Assembly: GCA_017526525.1 (NCBI GenBank)
Contig: JAFXRG010000066.1
Span: 1 to 64,000, forward strand
DNA length: 64,000 bases
Origin: Clostridia bacterium
GTDB taxonomy: Bacteria; Bacillota; Clostridia; Christensenellales; Aristaeellaceae
Direction of reading: 5' to 3'
The notes below the pieces were generated by a model. That model saw nothing but the letters and a program-made list of their open reading frames with translations, did no database searches and was not told the DNA's origin. Below are positions 52,939 through 61,258 of the stretch, one piece after another. Both the position numbers and the translations under genes were made by a program. Each line of letters opens with the position of its first letter. Positions within the stretch are counted from its first letter, which is position 1.

Positions 52939-54033
52939 ATGAGGATCTGTTTTGCGGCTCCGGCCAACAGCGCGCACATTCAGAAATGGTGCGAATGGTT
53001 CCTGGCCCGGGGACACGAGGTGCACGTGATTTCCTTTACGGAGGGAACGCTGCCTGGTGCGGTGGTGCACCGCATTGACCTGGGGGTGGATCCGGACGGC
53101 AGCGACCGGGGAAAACTGAAGTACCTGACGGCCGGGGGAAAGATCCGGAGGCTGATCCGGGAGATCCGGCCGGATGCGGTGAACGCCCATTATGCCACCA
53201 GCTACGGCGCGGCCATGGCTCTCAGCGGGGTGCGGGGATACGCCCTGTCGGTATGGGGTTCCGATATTTATGACTTTCCCCGGCGGAGCCCGCTGCACCG
53301 GAGGCTGCTGCAGTACAGCCTGCGGAAAGCCGGAAGGCTGTTTTCCACCAGCGGGGCCATGGCGGCGGAGGCGGCAAAGTATACGGACCGGACCTTTGAC
53401 ATTACGCCCTTCGGGGTGGACATGGGGCTGTTTTCCCCGGCGCAGCGGACCCGGGGCGAGGACGGAACCTTTGTGATCGGAACGGTGAAGATCCTTTCCT
53501 CACTGTACGGAATTGATACGCTGATCCGGGCGGCGGCTTTGCTGCGCAGGTCCTATCCGGAGATGGGGCTGCGGGTCCGGATCTGCGGGGACGGTCCCCA
53601 GGCCGGGGAGTTCGCCGCGCTGGCGGCGGAGGAAGGCATCGGGGACATTACGGAGTTTCCCGGGTGGATTTCCCGGGAGGAGGCGGCCCGGGCCTGGGCC
53701 GATATGGATGCTGCGGTGATTCCATCCGCCCGGTATGAATCCTTCGGAGTGGCGGCGGTGGAGGCGCAGGCCTGCGGAACGCCGGTGATTGTGACCGAAG
53801 TGGAGGGGCTGATGGAGACCACCGTTCCCGGGGTTTCCAGCCTGACGGTTCCGCGGCAGGATCCGCAGGCGCTGGCGGAGGCGATCCGTACGCTGTACCT
53901 GGATCCGGAAAGGCGCAGAAGAATGGGACAGGCCGGCCGGGAGAACGCCCTGGAGAAATACGAACTGAACCGTTGCTTCGGGAAGATTGAAAAGCTGCTG
54001 GAGCAATTGAAGAAGGGAGCCGGGAGGGCATGA
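52939..54033 (+). CDS. GT4-family glycosyltransferase
   Basis: 364 residues. GT-B fold: KWCEWFLARGHEVHVISF in the acceptor domain, AHYATSYGAAMAL, FVIGTVKILSSLYGIDTLI at the donor domain start, and the E-x7-E motif in RYESFGVAAVEAQACGTPVI. It follows the WbpB/D/E-like trio and may transfer the uronic sugar. It overlaps the next gene by four bases. Confidence 0.88.
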   Translation: MRICFAAPANSAHIQKWCEWFLARGHEVHVISFTEGTLPGAVVHRIDLGVDPDGSDRGKLKYLTAGGKIRRLIREIRPDAVNAHYATSYGAAMALSGVRGYALSVWGSDIYDFPRRSPLHRRLLQYSLRKAGRLFSTSGAMAAEAAKYTDRTFDITPFGVDMGLFSPAQRTRGEDGTFVIGTVKILSSLYGIDTLIRAAALLRRSYPEMGLRVRICGDGPQAGEFAALAAEEGIGDITEFPGWISREEAARAWADMDAAVIPSARYESFGVAAVEAQACGTPVIVTEVEGLMETTVPGVSSLTVPRQDPQALAEAIRTLYLDPERRRRMGQAGRENALEKYELNRCFGKIEKLLEQLKKGAGRA

Positions 54034-55139
54034 AATGCATTCTTTACCTTCCTTACCGGCTGGAGGCACAGGGATGGGGCGCCCGGATGCTGCGGCCGCG
54101 GAAAATGGCGGAGGCCTTCCGGGAAAACGGCTATGAGGTGATGATGATCTCCGGGGTTTCCTCCGAACGGCGCATAATGATCCGGGAGGTACGGAAGCGC
54201 ATCCGGGACGGGGAAAAGTTTGATTTTCTTTACGCGGAAAGCAATACGGAACCGACGCTGCTGACGGACCCGGGACATCTGCCGACGCACCCTTTCCTGG
54301 ACTACGGATTTTTCCGCTTTGTGAAAGGGCACGGAATTCCCCTGGGACTGTTTTACAGCGACCTGTTCTGGAAATACGAGGGCTACGGCGCGGGGCTTCC
54401 GGCCTGGAAACGGACGGCCGCGCTGGCCTGCTACCGGTACGACCTGCGGCAGTACGAAAAGCTGCTGGATCGTTTTTTTGTGCCGGACAAGGAAACCTTT
54501 TCCCGGGTGCTGGGATCGCCGCGGCTGGCGGAAATCTGCCGGGAGCTGCCGCCGGGGGCGGATCATCCGGACCTTTCCGCCCGGCGGGCCCCGGGAGACC
54601 CGAACCGGCCGCTGACGATTTTCTACGTAGGCGGACTGGGCGGGAACTATCAGATTGAGGAGCTGCTGCGGGCCGTGGGAACGGTGGAGGGAACCCGGCT
54701 GATTCTGTGCTGCCGGCAGGCGGAATGGGAGAAGGAAAAGGACAAGCTGGAGCCGCTGCTCTGCGACCGGATCCGGGTGGTTCACAAAAGCAGCGGGGAG
54801 CTGGAGCCCCTGTACGCGGAGGCGGACCTGGGATCCCTGATGTTCCGGCGGGGATCCTACATGGATATGGCAAAACCCTTCAAGACCTATGAATATCTTG
54901 CCCACGAGCTGCCGGTGCTGGCCACGGAAGGAACCGCCGCCGGACGGTTTACGGAGGAAAACGGAACCGGATGGGCGGTTGCCTACAACGCGGAAACCCT
55001 GGCGGAAACGCTGAGGGAAATCCTGCGGAACCCGGCGCAGATTGCGGAAAAACGCAGGCACTGCGCGGAGGCAAAAACAAGGAATCTCTGGACCTGCCGG
55101 GCGGAAACCGCGGCAGAGGAGCTGAAGGCGGCGCGCTGA
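54030..55139 (+). CDS. GT-B fold glycosyltransferase
   Basis: 369 residues, ATG overlapping the upstream stop. Start LPYRLEAQGWGARMLRPRKM suits an acceptor loop, and FYVGGLGGNYQIEELLRAVG begins the donor domain. The donor motif is altered to KPFKTYEYLAHELPVLATEG, a form seen in divergent GT4 members that lack the first Glu. It belongs to the same operon and precedes the flippase gene. Donor unknown. Confidence 0.78.
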   Translation: MKCILYLPYRLEAQGWGARMLRPRKMAEAFRENGYEVMMISGVSSERRIMIREVRKRIRDGEKFDFLYAESNTEPTLLTDPGHLPTHPFLDYGFFRFVKGHGIPLGLFYSDLFWKYEGYGAGLPAWKRTAALACYRYDLRQYEKLLDRFFVPDKETFSRVLGSPRLAEICRELPPGADHPDLSARRAPGDPNRPLTIFYVGGLGGNYQIEELLRAVGTVEGTRLILCCRQAEWEKEKDKLEPLLCDRIRVVHKSSGELEPLYAEADLGSLMFRRGSYMDMAKPFKTYEYLAHELPVLATEGTAAGRFTEENGTGWAVAYNAETLAETLREILRNPAQIAEKRRHCAEAKTRNLWTCRAETAAEELKAAR

Positions 55140-55181
55140 TAAATCCGGCGAAAGGCGCGGAAACGGGAGAGGAAAGGATCT

Positions 55182-56450
55182 ATGGGCGAAAAGCTGAAAG
55201 GTTTGTTCAGAGGCGGGTTTTTCCATATCCTGGGCTCCACCTTTATCAACAAGATCATCGCTTTCCTGTCCAACATCGGGATTGTCCGGATCCTGACCAA
55301 GACGGACTACGGGGTATTTACGGGCGCTTTCAATGTCTTCTTTATTGTGTTCCTGTTTTCCGGGCTGGGAATTACCAGCGGCATCCTGTATTTCTGCTCC
55401 AAGGACATTCCCCGGGAGGACCGGAAATCCTATTACGCCTGGTCCCTGAAATTCGGGCTGGGAACGGAGCTGCTGCTTTCCGCAGCCATTGTCCTGTACG
55501 GAGCCTTCGGAAACGTGGGGATTGAGGAAACCCGGGGTTATATTCTTTCCCTGGCGGCCATGCCCTTTGTTTCCTTCCTGTTTGATTATTACGCGGTGAT
55601 TCTGCGGGCGGAAAAGGACAATAAAACCTACTCCCTTTACCTGAACATCCATTCGGTGCTGTATGCCGTGCTGGCAATTCTCGGGGCGCTTTGCGCGGGA
55701 ATTGCGGGAACCATTGCCGGACGGTACCTGGCTTACCTGCTGGCGGATGTGCTGGGGGTACGGTTCTGCCGGAAATATGCCGAAATCGGCTGGAAGGGAA
55801 AACCGGAGGCTTCCCGGCGGAAGGAGCTGACGCGGTATTCCGTGAAAGCGGGGATTACCAGCGCGCTGAATGTGCTGCTTTACCGGCTGGACGTCTGGGT
55901 GATTACCGTGGTGGTGGCGGATGCAGCCGTGCTGGCTTCCTACAAGATCGGTACGCAGCTGCCGGAAAACATGAATTTTATTCCCCAGTGCATGATGGTT
56001 TATTACGTTCCGCTGTTTGTTCAGCACCTGGGCGACGGGGCATGGATCCGGAGCAAGACCCGGGAGATTTACCTGCTGACAGGCGGCGTCAGCCTGGTGC
56101 TGGGGGCGGCGGTTTTCCTGCTGGCGCCGCAGCTGGTTACGCTGCTTTGGGGAAGCGACTACCTGGACGCGGTACCGTGCATGCGGATTCTGGCGGTGAG
56201 CTTTGTGATTCTTTCCGCTTTCCGGGTCACCAGCACCAACATTCTGCTGAGCCTGAAACGGGCGGGATACACGCTTTTCGTGAGCATCATCACGGGGGCC
56301 GCAAACATCGGGCTGGACGTATGGCTGACGGTGCGGTACGGTTCCATCGGCGCGGCCTGGGCCACGCTGATTGTGACGGTGCTGGCCGCGGCGCTGTCCT
56401 TCCCGTATGCCATGTACATTATCTATTCGGGGAAAAAGAAGTATGAGTAA
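55182..56450 (+). CDS. Polysaccharide flippase (Wzx/MOP superfamily)
   Basis: 422 residues with GAGGAAAGG upstream of the ATG. About twelve hydrophobic segments are spread evenly. The N-terminal KLKGLFRGGFFHILGSTFINKI and SNIGIVRILTKTDYGVFTGA are typical of the Wzx/PST family. It is expected to translocate the repeat unit built by this operon. It overlaps the following gene by eight bases. It differs from the flippase at 34407, so the window holds two. Confidence 0.88.
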   Translation: MGEKLKGLFRGGFFHILGSTFINKIIAFLSNIGIVRILTKTDYGVFTGAFNVFFIVFLFSGLGITSGILYFCSKDIPREDRKSYYAWSLKFGLGTELLLSAAIVLYGAFGNVGIEETRGYILSLAAMPFVSFLFDYYAVILRAEKDNKTYSLYLNIHSVLYAVLAILGALCAGIAGTIAGRYLAYLLADVLGVRFCRKYAEIGWKGKPEASRRKELTRYSVKAGITSALNVLLYRLDVWVITVVVADAAVLASYKIGTQLPENMNFIPQCMMVYYVPLFVQHLGDGAWIRSKTREIYLLTGGVSLVLGAAVFLLAPQLVTLLWGSDYLDAVPCMRILAVSFVILSAFRVTSTNILLSLKRAGYTLFVSIITGAANIGLDVWLTVRYGSIGAAWATLIVTVLAAALSFPYAMYIIYSGKKKYE

Positions 56451-57834
56451 AGAGGCCGTGAAGGAAAAGCTCCGGAGGCTGGAATCTCCCCGGGCGGTTT
56501 TCGGAATCCTGCTGATTGTGTGGATTCCCTGGGCGGTGCTGTGCTTTCCGGGGAATATCCTGTATGATGCGGGAACCTCCATTGCCTGGTTCCTGAACCT
56601 GAACCGGAGCAACGTCAACAATCCCTGGTTCCAGAACCTGCTGATGGGCGTGTTTTACCGGATCGGCGACCTGGCGGGGATTCCGCCGCTGGGCGTTTAT
56701 CTCTACTGCTGCGGGCAGATGGTGCTGGAAGCCTGGATCCTGAGCCGCCTGATTCCGTACCTGGCGGAGCGGGCCGGAGCGGGAAAAGGAGCCTATCTCC
56801 TGATTTCGCTGTACGGGCTGCTGCCGGTGTTCCCGATTTACGCGGTGATGATGGGCAAGGATTCCAATTTCGGGGTTGCACTGCTGGCGGCGGTGTATCT
56901 GCTGATCCGGGCGGCCACGGAAAGGGAAGCCTTCTGGAGCAGGCCCCGGAATTACTGGATCCTGGCGGCCCTGCCGGCGGTGCTGGGGCTGCTGCGGAAC
57001 CACGGGGGATGGATTCCCCTGGCGGTTTTCGCGGTGCTGGTGCTGAAGGCAAAGAAAAAAGCCGGCATTCTGCCGGCGGCGGTTTCGGCCCTGGCGGTGG
57101 TTTCCGCGGCCGTGCTGATTCCCGCGGCGGCAGGGATTCCGGCCGGGGAAATGAAGGAGGAAATGTCCATTCCCCTGCAGAGCACCGCCTACTACGCGAT
57201 GGCCCATCCGGAGGAAGTGACGGAGGAGGAATGGAACGTCATCACGAAGGCGGTGGACCGGGAGATCCTGCTGGGGGCTTACAACCCGATGATTGCCGAC
57301 CCGGTGAAGGACCGGTCCGTTTTTACGGCGGAAACCCGGGGAGAGTTTCTCCGCATGTGGCTGGGGCTGCTGCGGAAGCATCCCGGGACGATCCTGCAGG
57401 GCTGGTGGGACAGCGTGCATCTTTATTTTTCCCTGACGGAATGCTCCCCGGTGAAGTCCCACGTATTTTTCGGCGTCAATATGGAACCGGAGCTGCAGGA
57501 ACAGCTGCGGCTGTATTCCTGGGAGGGCGGAAACTATATTGCTAAAGGAGCCTGGCACGTGTCCATGATGGTGCCGGGGATCCGGGTCCTGCAGCGGATC
57601 GGCCTGTACAGCTGGCTGACGCTGGGAATGACCGCGGCGGCTCTCTGCTTCCGGAAAATCCGGAAATACCTGCCCTGCTGCCTGCTGCTGCTGATGGTGC
57701 TGGGAGCCTGCCTGCTGTCCCCGGTAAACGGATATTACCGATACGCGTTTTCCATGATCCTGAGCGTGCCGGCGGTGCTGGCCGCGGTGCTGGGCGCTGT
57801 ACGAAGACACAGAAAAGACCCGGATTCGAAGTGA
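56443..57834 (+). CDS. Multi-pass membrane protein (DUF6020-like)
   Basis: 463 residues from the ATG at 56443, which overlaps the flippase stop by eight bases. There are about eleven hydrophobic segments, with a soluble loop at about residues 240-310. WIPWAVLCFPGNILYDAGTS and MMGKDSNFGVALLAAVYLL resemble DUF6020-type membrane proteins related to glycosyltransferase-like permeases, found in surface-glycan operons. The NPWF and PGNILYDAG motifs between the first helices could form an active loop. It could be a polymerase or a lipid-sugar-dependent GT-C enzyme; this is not settled. A terminator overlaps its stop. Confidence 0.72.
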   Translation: MSKEAVKEKLRRLESPRAVFGILLIVWIPWAVLCFPGNILYDAGTSIAWFLNLNRSNVNNPWFQNLLMGVFYRIGDLAGIPPLGVYLYCCGQMVLEAWILSRLIPYLAERAGAGKGAYLLISLYGLLPVFPIYAVMMGKDSNFGVALLAAVYLLIRAATEREAFWSRPRNYWILAALPAVLGLLRNHGGWIPLAVFAVLVLKAKKKAGILPAAVSALAVVSAAVLIPAAAGIPAGEMKEEMSIPLQSTAYYAMAHPEEVTEEEWNVITKAVDREILLGAYNPMIADPVKDRSVFTAETRGEFLRMWLGLLRKHPGTILQGWWDSVHLYFSLTECSPVKSHVFFGVNMEPELQEQLRLYSWEGGNYIAKGAWHVSMMVPGIRVLQRIGLYSWLTLGMTAAALCFRKIRKYLPCCLLLLMVLGACLLSPVNGYYRYAFSMILSVPAVLAAVLGAVRRHRKDPDSK

Positions 57835-57847
57835 ATCCGGGCCTTTT
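57819..57847 (+). terminator. Terminator of the second glycan operon, overlapping the stop codon
   Basis: CCCGGATTC (57819-57827) pairs with GAATCCGGG (57833-57841), and TTTT follows at 57844-57847. The TGA stop of the membrane protein (57832-57834) lies at the loop edge of the hairpin. Confidence 0.75.
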
Positions 57848-57852
57848 CTCAA

Positions 57853-57935
57853 GATCCTTCGCTGCGCTCAGGATGACACACCGGGGGAGGATCCTTCGCT
57901 GTCGCTAGGATCCTTCGCTGCGCTCAGGATGACAC
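57853..57935. repeat. Cluster of REP-like short repeats
   Basis: A core sequence GATCCTTCGCTGCGCTCAGG followed by ATGACAC appears at 57853-57879 and 57908-57935. A degenerate copy (57889-57912) lies between them. TCCT and AGGA in each copy are inverted. It fills the gap between convergent genes. I see no other copy in this window; the same type of repeat occurs in many copies in other bacterial genomes (inference). Confidence 0.75.
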
Positions 57936-57949
57936 GCAGCGTGCGGTGA

Positions 57950-59266
57950 TTATTCGTATTTGACAGCGCGGTTCGAGGACGCATAGTCCATCACCACGAT
58001 CATGGTGCGGCCGGGCTGGAGGGAGATTTCCTGGCCGTCTGCGCCGTAGAAGACGGTGCGGTCATCCAGGGTGTTCCGGTTCCAGACGCCGGTGTAATGC
58101 TTGCCGCCCATGAAGAAGTCGGCATTGCCGGTGCCGGTCAGGTGGGGATAGCCATACAGCTTGCCCACCCAGTCCATATCGATATACTGCACGATGACGT
58201 TGGCGAAGGTGATGGGTTCACCGGGATAGAGGTCCGCGGTCATGGTGCTGCCGCCCTTGATGGGATCATCATAGACGGACTTGATGTTTTCGTTGGCCAG
58301 GCACTGCTCGACGAACAGATGGGCGTTGTTTTCCGGATTGGCCAGGTCTTCGATCATGTAGCGGTAATAGACGTTTTCGTCCTCATCATACTGATACATG
58401 CTGTTGAAGTAGTAAACGCCGCCGTCGTCATGTTCCGCGGCCACATCGTCCCGCCACAGCACATAGACGTTATTGGCATCGTCGCCGGCCGCCGGCATAT
58501 CGCCGAATCTGAAGGTATGGTTATGATCTTCGAAGGAACGCTCGCCCAGCAGGTTGGTGTATTCTTCCGCCAGGTTCCACAGCACGTTGTTTTCATTGAC
58601 ATACTGGGGGGTCAGGCGGTATTTCCAGCGCAGCCACTGTTTCGTGCCGGCCAGGGCGTCAAACATGACTTTTTCGTTCCACGGGATGCTGCTTTCCACG
58701 GAGCTCGGCAGGTGCAGCGCGGTAATCTGATCCCGCACGCTGGTGACCAGTTTGGAGCCGGGGGGATTGGTTTCCTGCATGCCGGCGAAGAAGAAGGGGG
58801 CATTCCACTCCTGGCGGACCCAGAGATGGATCAGGCGGATGGAGCGGGAAGCACCGGCGTACTTCGGAACAAAGTCGTTGAAGATCATGGACATCCGGGT
58901 GAAGCCTTTGGATTCCTTCGGAACTTCATAGAAGATATCCGCATAGGAACCGTAGAAGGGGGCGCCTTCGTTCACGCCGCTGCCGTAACCGCTGTGCTGC
59001 ACCATGATGGGGTAGTACTTGCCGGTAACGAACATGCCGGTGATGCCGTCCTCGTACATTTCCTGCATTTCAACCGAGCTGAAATCGCGGCCGGTGGTGG
59101 GGCTGGTGTGGTCGGCGGGCCAGGGGTTGGCTCCGGCCGGCTGGAACTGAATGCCCCGGTCAGCAGCGGGCTCGGTGGATTTTGCAGAAGCGAGATCCGC
59201 GCCCGCAGCAGAGCAGGCCAGGACCATCGCCAGGATCATCAGAAGACTGATGAGCTTTTTCAACAT
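57950..59266 (-). CDS. Secreted DUF3048 protein (YerB-like)
   Basis: 438 residues. The signal peptide includes a lipobox-like MVLAC with Cys18, so it may be a lipoprotein. It matches DUF3048: an N-terminal half with YPIMVQHSGYG, ADIFYEVPKESKGFTRMSMI and ASRSIRLIHLWV, and a C-terminal half with GYPHLTGTGNADFFMGGK, GVWNR and LQPGRTMIVVMDY. Function of the family is unknown; YerB is a membrane-associated protein of Bacillus. It is preceded by AAAGGAG and a minus-strand promoter that abuts the promoter of the divergent operon at 59440. REP-like repeats lie after its stop. Confidence 0.87.
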   Translation of the reverse strand: MLKKLISLLMILAMVLACSAAGADLASAKSTEPAADRGIQFQPAGANPWPADHTSPTTGRDFSSVEMQEMYEDGITGMFVTGKYYPIMVQHSGYGSGVNEGAPFYGSYADIFYEVPKESKGFTRMSMIFNDFVPKYAGASRSIRLIHLWVRQEWNAPFFFAGMQETNPPGSKLVTSVRDQITALHLPSSVESSIPWNEKVMFDALAGTKQWLRWKYRLTPQYVNENNVLWNLAEEYTNLLGERSFEDHNHTFRFGDMPAAGDDANNVYVLWRDDVAAEHDDGGVYYFNSMYQYDEDENVYYRYMIEDLANPENNAHLFVEQCLANENIKSVYDDPIKGGSTMTADLYPGEPITFANVIVQYIDMDWVGKLYGYPHLTGTGNADFFMGGKHYTGVWNRNTLDDRTVFYGADGQEISLQPGRTMIVVMDYASSNRAVKYE

Positions 59267-59323
59267 AAAACACTCCTTTCAGGATCTACGTTTCATTGGG
59301 TTTCGCCCGAAACCCATGGGGGT

Positions 59324-59352
59324 ATATTAACACAAGCGCGGTGCTTCGTCAA
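59324..59352 (-). promoter_or_regulatory. Promoter of the DUF3048 gene
   Basis: Minus strand: TTGACG (59352-59347), a 17-base spacer, TAATAT (59329-59324). Its -35 box touches the -35 box of the divergent promoter at 59353. Confidence 0.7.
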
Positions 59353-59382
59353 TTGACAGGGGACGGCGGGGTGTCTTAGAAT
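59353..59382 (+). promoter_or_regulatory. Promoter of the GtrA/LoaP-like operon
   Basis: TTGACA (59353-59358), an 18-base spacer, TAGAAT (59377-59382). This places a transcription start near 59389, so the start codon of the next gene is 59440. Confidence 0.75.
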
Positions 59383-59439
59383 AGAAAGGTGCGCGGACGC
59401 GCCGGCATGAACGAGAAGCATCAGGGGAGAATGGAAACC

Positions 59440-60798
59440 ATGAAAAGGATAATCGCGCAGATGCTGGTCTGGGTGATCCTCCTGGGGGCAGGAACCGCGG
59501 CTGCGGAAGGGGCCGGGGCTCATTCCTGGGATTACGACCTGCGCCTGCACCTGGAGACGGAAGCGTTTTCCCGGCGGGAACGGGACCATCTGCAGGGCTA
59601 TGCGGACCTGCTGGAGATCCTGGAGCTGAAAGGAAACCTGGCCTGGTGCGGGGAAACCCGGTCCATGGAGCTGAAAACGGACCTGATTCCCGTTTCCAAT
59701 CCGGCCTCCCGGATTGATTTCCGGATCCGCGGAATTCCGGAAATGGTGGAGATTTCCTCCCCCCTGCTGGGACAGGAGGAAATCTGTTTCAATCCTCCCG
59801 GCCTGATGTATATTGCCCGGCGCGGATGGGAAACCTTCCGGCTTCCGCTTCAGCACCTTGTGCTGCTGTATCCGGGCACGACAACGTTCGCCTTCAAGTG
59901 CCTGACGGAGGCCTGGAACGCGGAAATCGATCCGCTGCGCGCGGGCGGGGTCATTCCCCGGGAAAGCATTGACCGGATTGCGGAGGAATGGCGGGCGCTG
60001 CTGGGCGCCAATACCGAACTGAACCTGTGGATCAACGCCCTGACCGATCCCCTGGACAACGGCAGTGAACTGTCGGCTGAAATCCGGGAGCTGCCGGAGG
60101 TGCTGCTGAACTGTACGGACGAAAACGGCCTGGCAATCCAGGCGGAAGAAGGATCCCTGCGCTGGCTGAACGGCACGGGCAAGGTTCTTTATGAGGAACG
60201 GAAAAGCGGGAAGGAAACCCTGCAGGCGCTGACGCTGCCGAAGGATACGGGGTACTGCACGCCCTCCTTCCGGCTGTATACTGCGGAAACCGAAACCGGC
60301 CTGCGGACGGAGCTGGAGGCGGAATGGGCCCGGGGAAGCGGGGAAACGGATGACTGCCTGGTGCGCTTTCGCTTCCGGGCGGAAGGGCTGCCGACGGAAT
60401 ATCCGGCGGAAGCGGCGTTTTCCGGGGAAATAAGCCTCGAAGGCTTCCTGCTGCCGAACTTTCACTTTCTTTTCAGCGGGAAGACGTCCCCGGAGGGAAA
60501 AGCCCGGGTGGACGTGGCGCAGGCAGGGCAGCCGGAGGCGGGCACGGTTTTCAGCTGTGAAGGCAGCATCGTTCCCGCGCAGCGGCAGGAACCGCCGGCC
60601 TATACCTACGAAGAACTGATAAAGCGTTTTAATATTTTCAGCCTGAACGACCAGTCGCTGCACGAGCTGGTGAGCGTGGTGGACCGGCCCCTGGCGGCAG
60701 GACTGATCAACTTCCTGTATGAACTGCCGGTTTCCTCCTGCCAGAGCATTATGGACGATCTGGAGGACGGCGGAATTATACAGCTGCTGCTGAAGTGA
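59440..60798 (+). CDS. Secreted protein of unknown function
   Basis: 452 residues from the ATG at 59440, which follows AGGGGAG by ten bases and opens a clear signal peptide (MKRIIAQMLVWVILLGAGTAAAEG). In-frame ATGs further upstream exist (59407, 59431) but lie in the leader. No membrane span follows the signal peptide. The body is rich in Glu and Leu with long beta-strand-like stretches. I recognise no domain. It is the first gene of an operon with GtrA, a nucleotidyltransferase and a LoaP-like regulator, so a link to the glycan locus is possible but not shown. Confidence 0.75.
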   Translation: MKRIIAQMLVWVILLGAGTAAAEGAGAHSWDYDLRLHLETEAFSRRERDHLQGYADLLEILELKGNLAWCGETRSMELKTDLIPVSNPASRIDFRIRGIPEMVEISSPLLGQEEICFNPPGLMYIARRGWETFRLPLQHLVLLYPGTTTFAFKCLTEAWNAEIDPLRAGGVIPRESIDRIAEEWRALLGANTELNLWINALTDPLDNGSELSAEIRELPEVLLNCTDENGLAIQAEEGSLRWLNGTGKVLYEERKSGKETLQALTLPKDTGYCTPSFRLYTAETETGLRTELEAEWARGSGETDDCLVRFRFRAEGLPTEYPAEAAFSGEISLEGFLLPNFHFLFSGKTSPEGKARVDVAQAGQPEAGTVFSCEGSIVPAQRQEPPAYTYEELIKRFNIFSLNDQSLHELVSVVDRPLAAGLINFLYELPVSSCQSIMDDLEDGGIIQLLLK

Positions 60799-60835
60799 GC
60801 GGCGGCCGGAAAGACCGGCGCATGAGGGACGGAAA

Positions 60836-61258
60836 ATGAGCAGGGAGAGAATCCGGGAAATGCTGCGGTTTGCGGCGGCGGGCGCCGCCGGCTTTGCCGT
60901 GGAGCTCGGGGTGCTGATTCTTTTGCGGGAAAAGCTGGGAATGGACACGCTGCTGGCGGCCCCCATCGCTTTCCTGGTTTCCGTGGCGGTGAACTACCTG
61001 ATCTGCGTGGCATGGGTGTTTTCCGGTGCCCGGGAGCAGAGCCGGAAGAAGCAGGCGGCATTCCTACTGACCAGCGTTGCGGGACTGGGGATCAACGAGG
61101 TGCTGATGCTGCTGTTCCGGGTTCTCTGGGGAGAGGACGCCGTGCTTTTCACGGTGGCTTCCTTCCCGGTAAGCCTGTATGTGCTGAACAAGGTGCTGGC
61201 CACGGGAATCGTTCTGATCTGGAACTACATTACAAAAAGGAAGGTGCTGACCCGATGA
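60836..61258 (+). CDS. GtrA family membrane protein
   Basis: 140 residues with four hydrophobic segments (about 9-28, 40-60, 74-92 and 106-128) and the family phrases LRFAAAGAAGFAVELGVL, VNYLICVAWVFSG and NYITKRKV. GtrA proteins help move or use undecaprenyl-phosphate-linked sugars for glycan side-chain addition. The adjacent GT or nucleotidyltransferase partner is the next gene, which it overlaps by four bases. Confidence 0.9.
   Translation: MSRERIREMLRFAAAGAAGFAVELGVLILLREKLGMDTLLAAPIAFLVSVAVNYLICVAWVFSGAREQSRKKQAAFLLTSVAGLGINEVLMLLFRVLWGEDAVLFTVASFPVSLYVLNKVLATGIVLIWNYITKRKVLTR

Noticed and set aside
53553-56621. 1022-codon open frame on the minus strand
   Set aside because: Antisense to two glycosyltransferases and a flippase; no ribosome site, promoter or recognisable domain.
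57853-57935. Possible insertion sequence end or att site
   Set aside because: No transposase, integrase or flanking target duplication is visible; the sequence fits a short REP-like repeat better.
58097-59356. 419-codon open frame on the plus strand
   Set aside because: Antisense to the DUF3048 gene, which has a signal peptide, ribosome site and family motifs.
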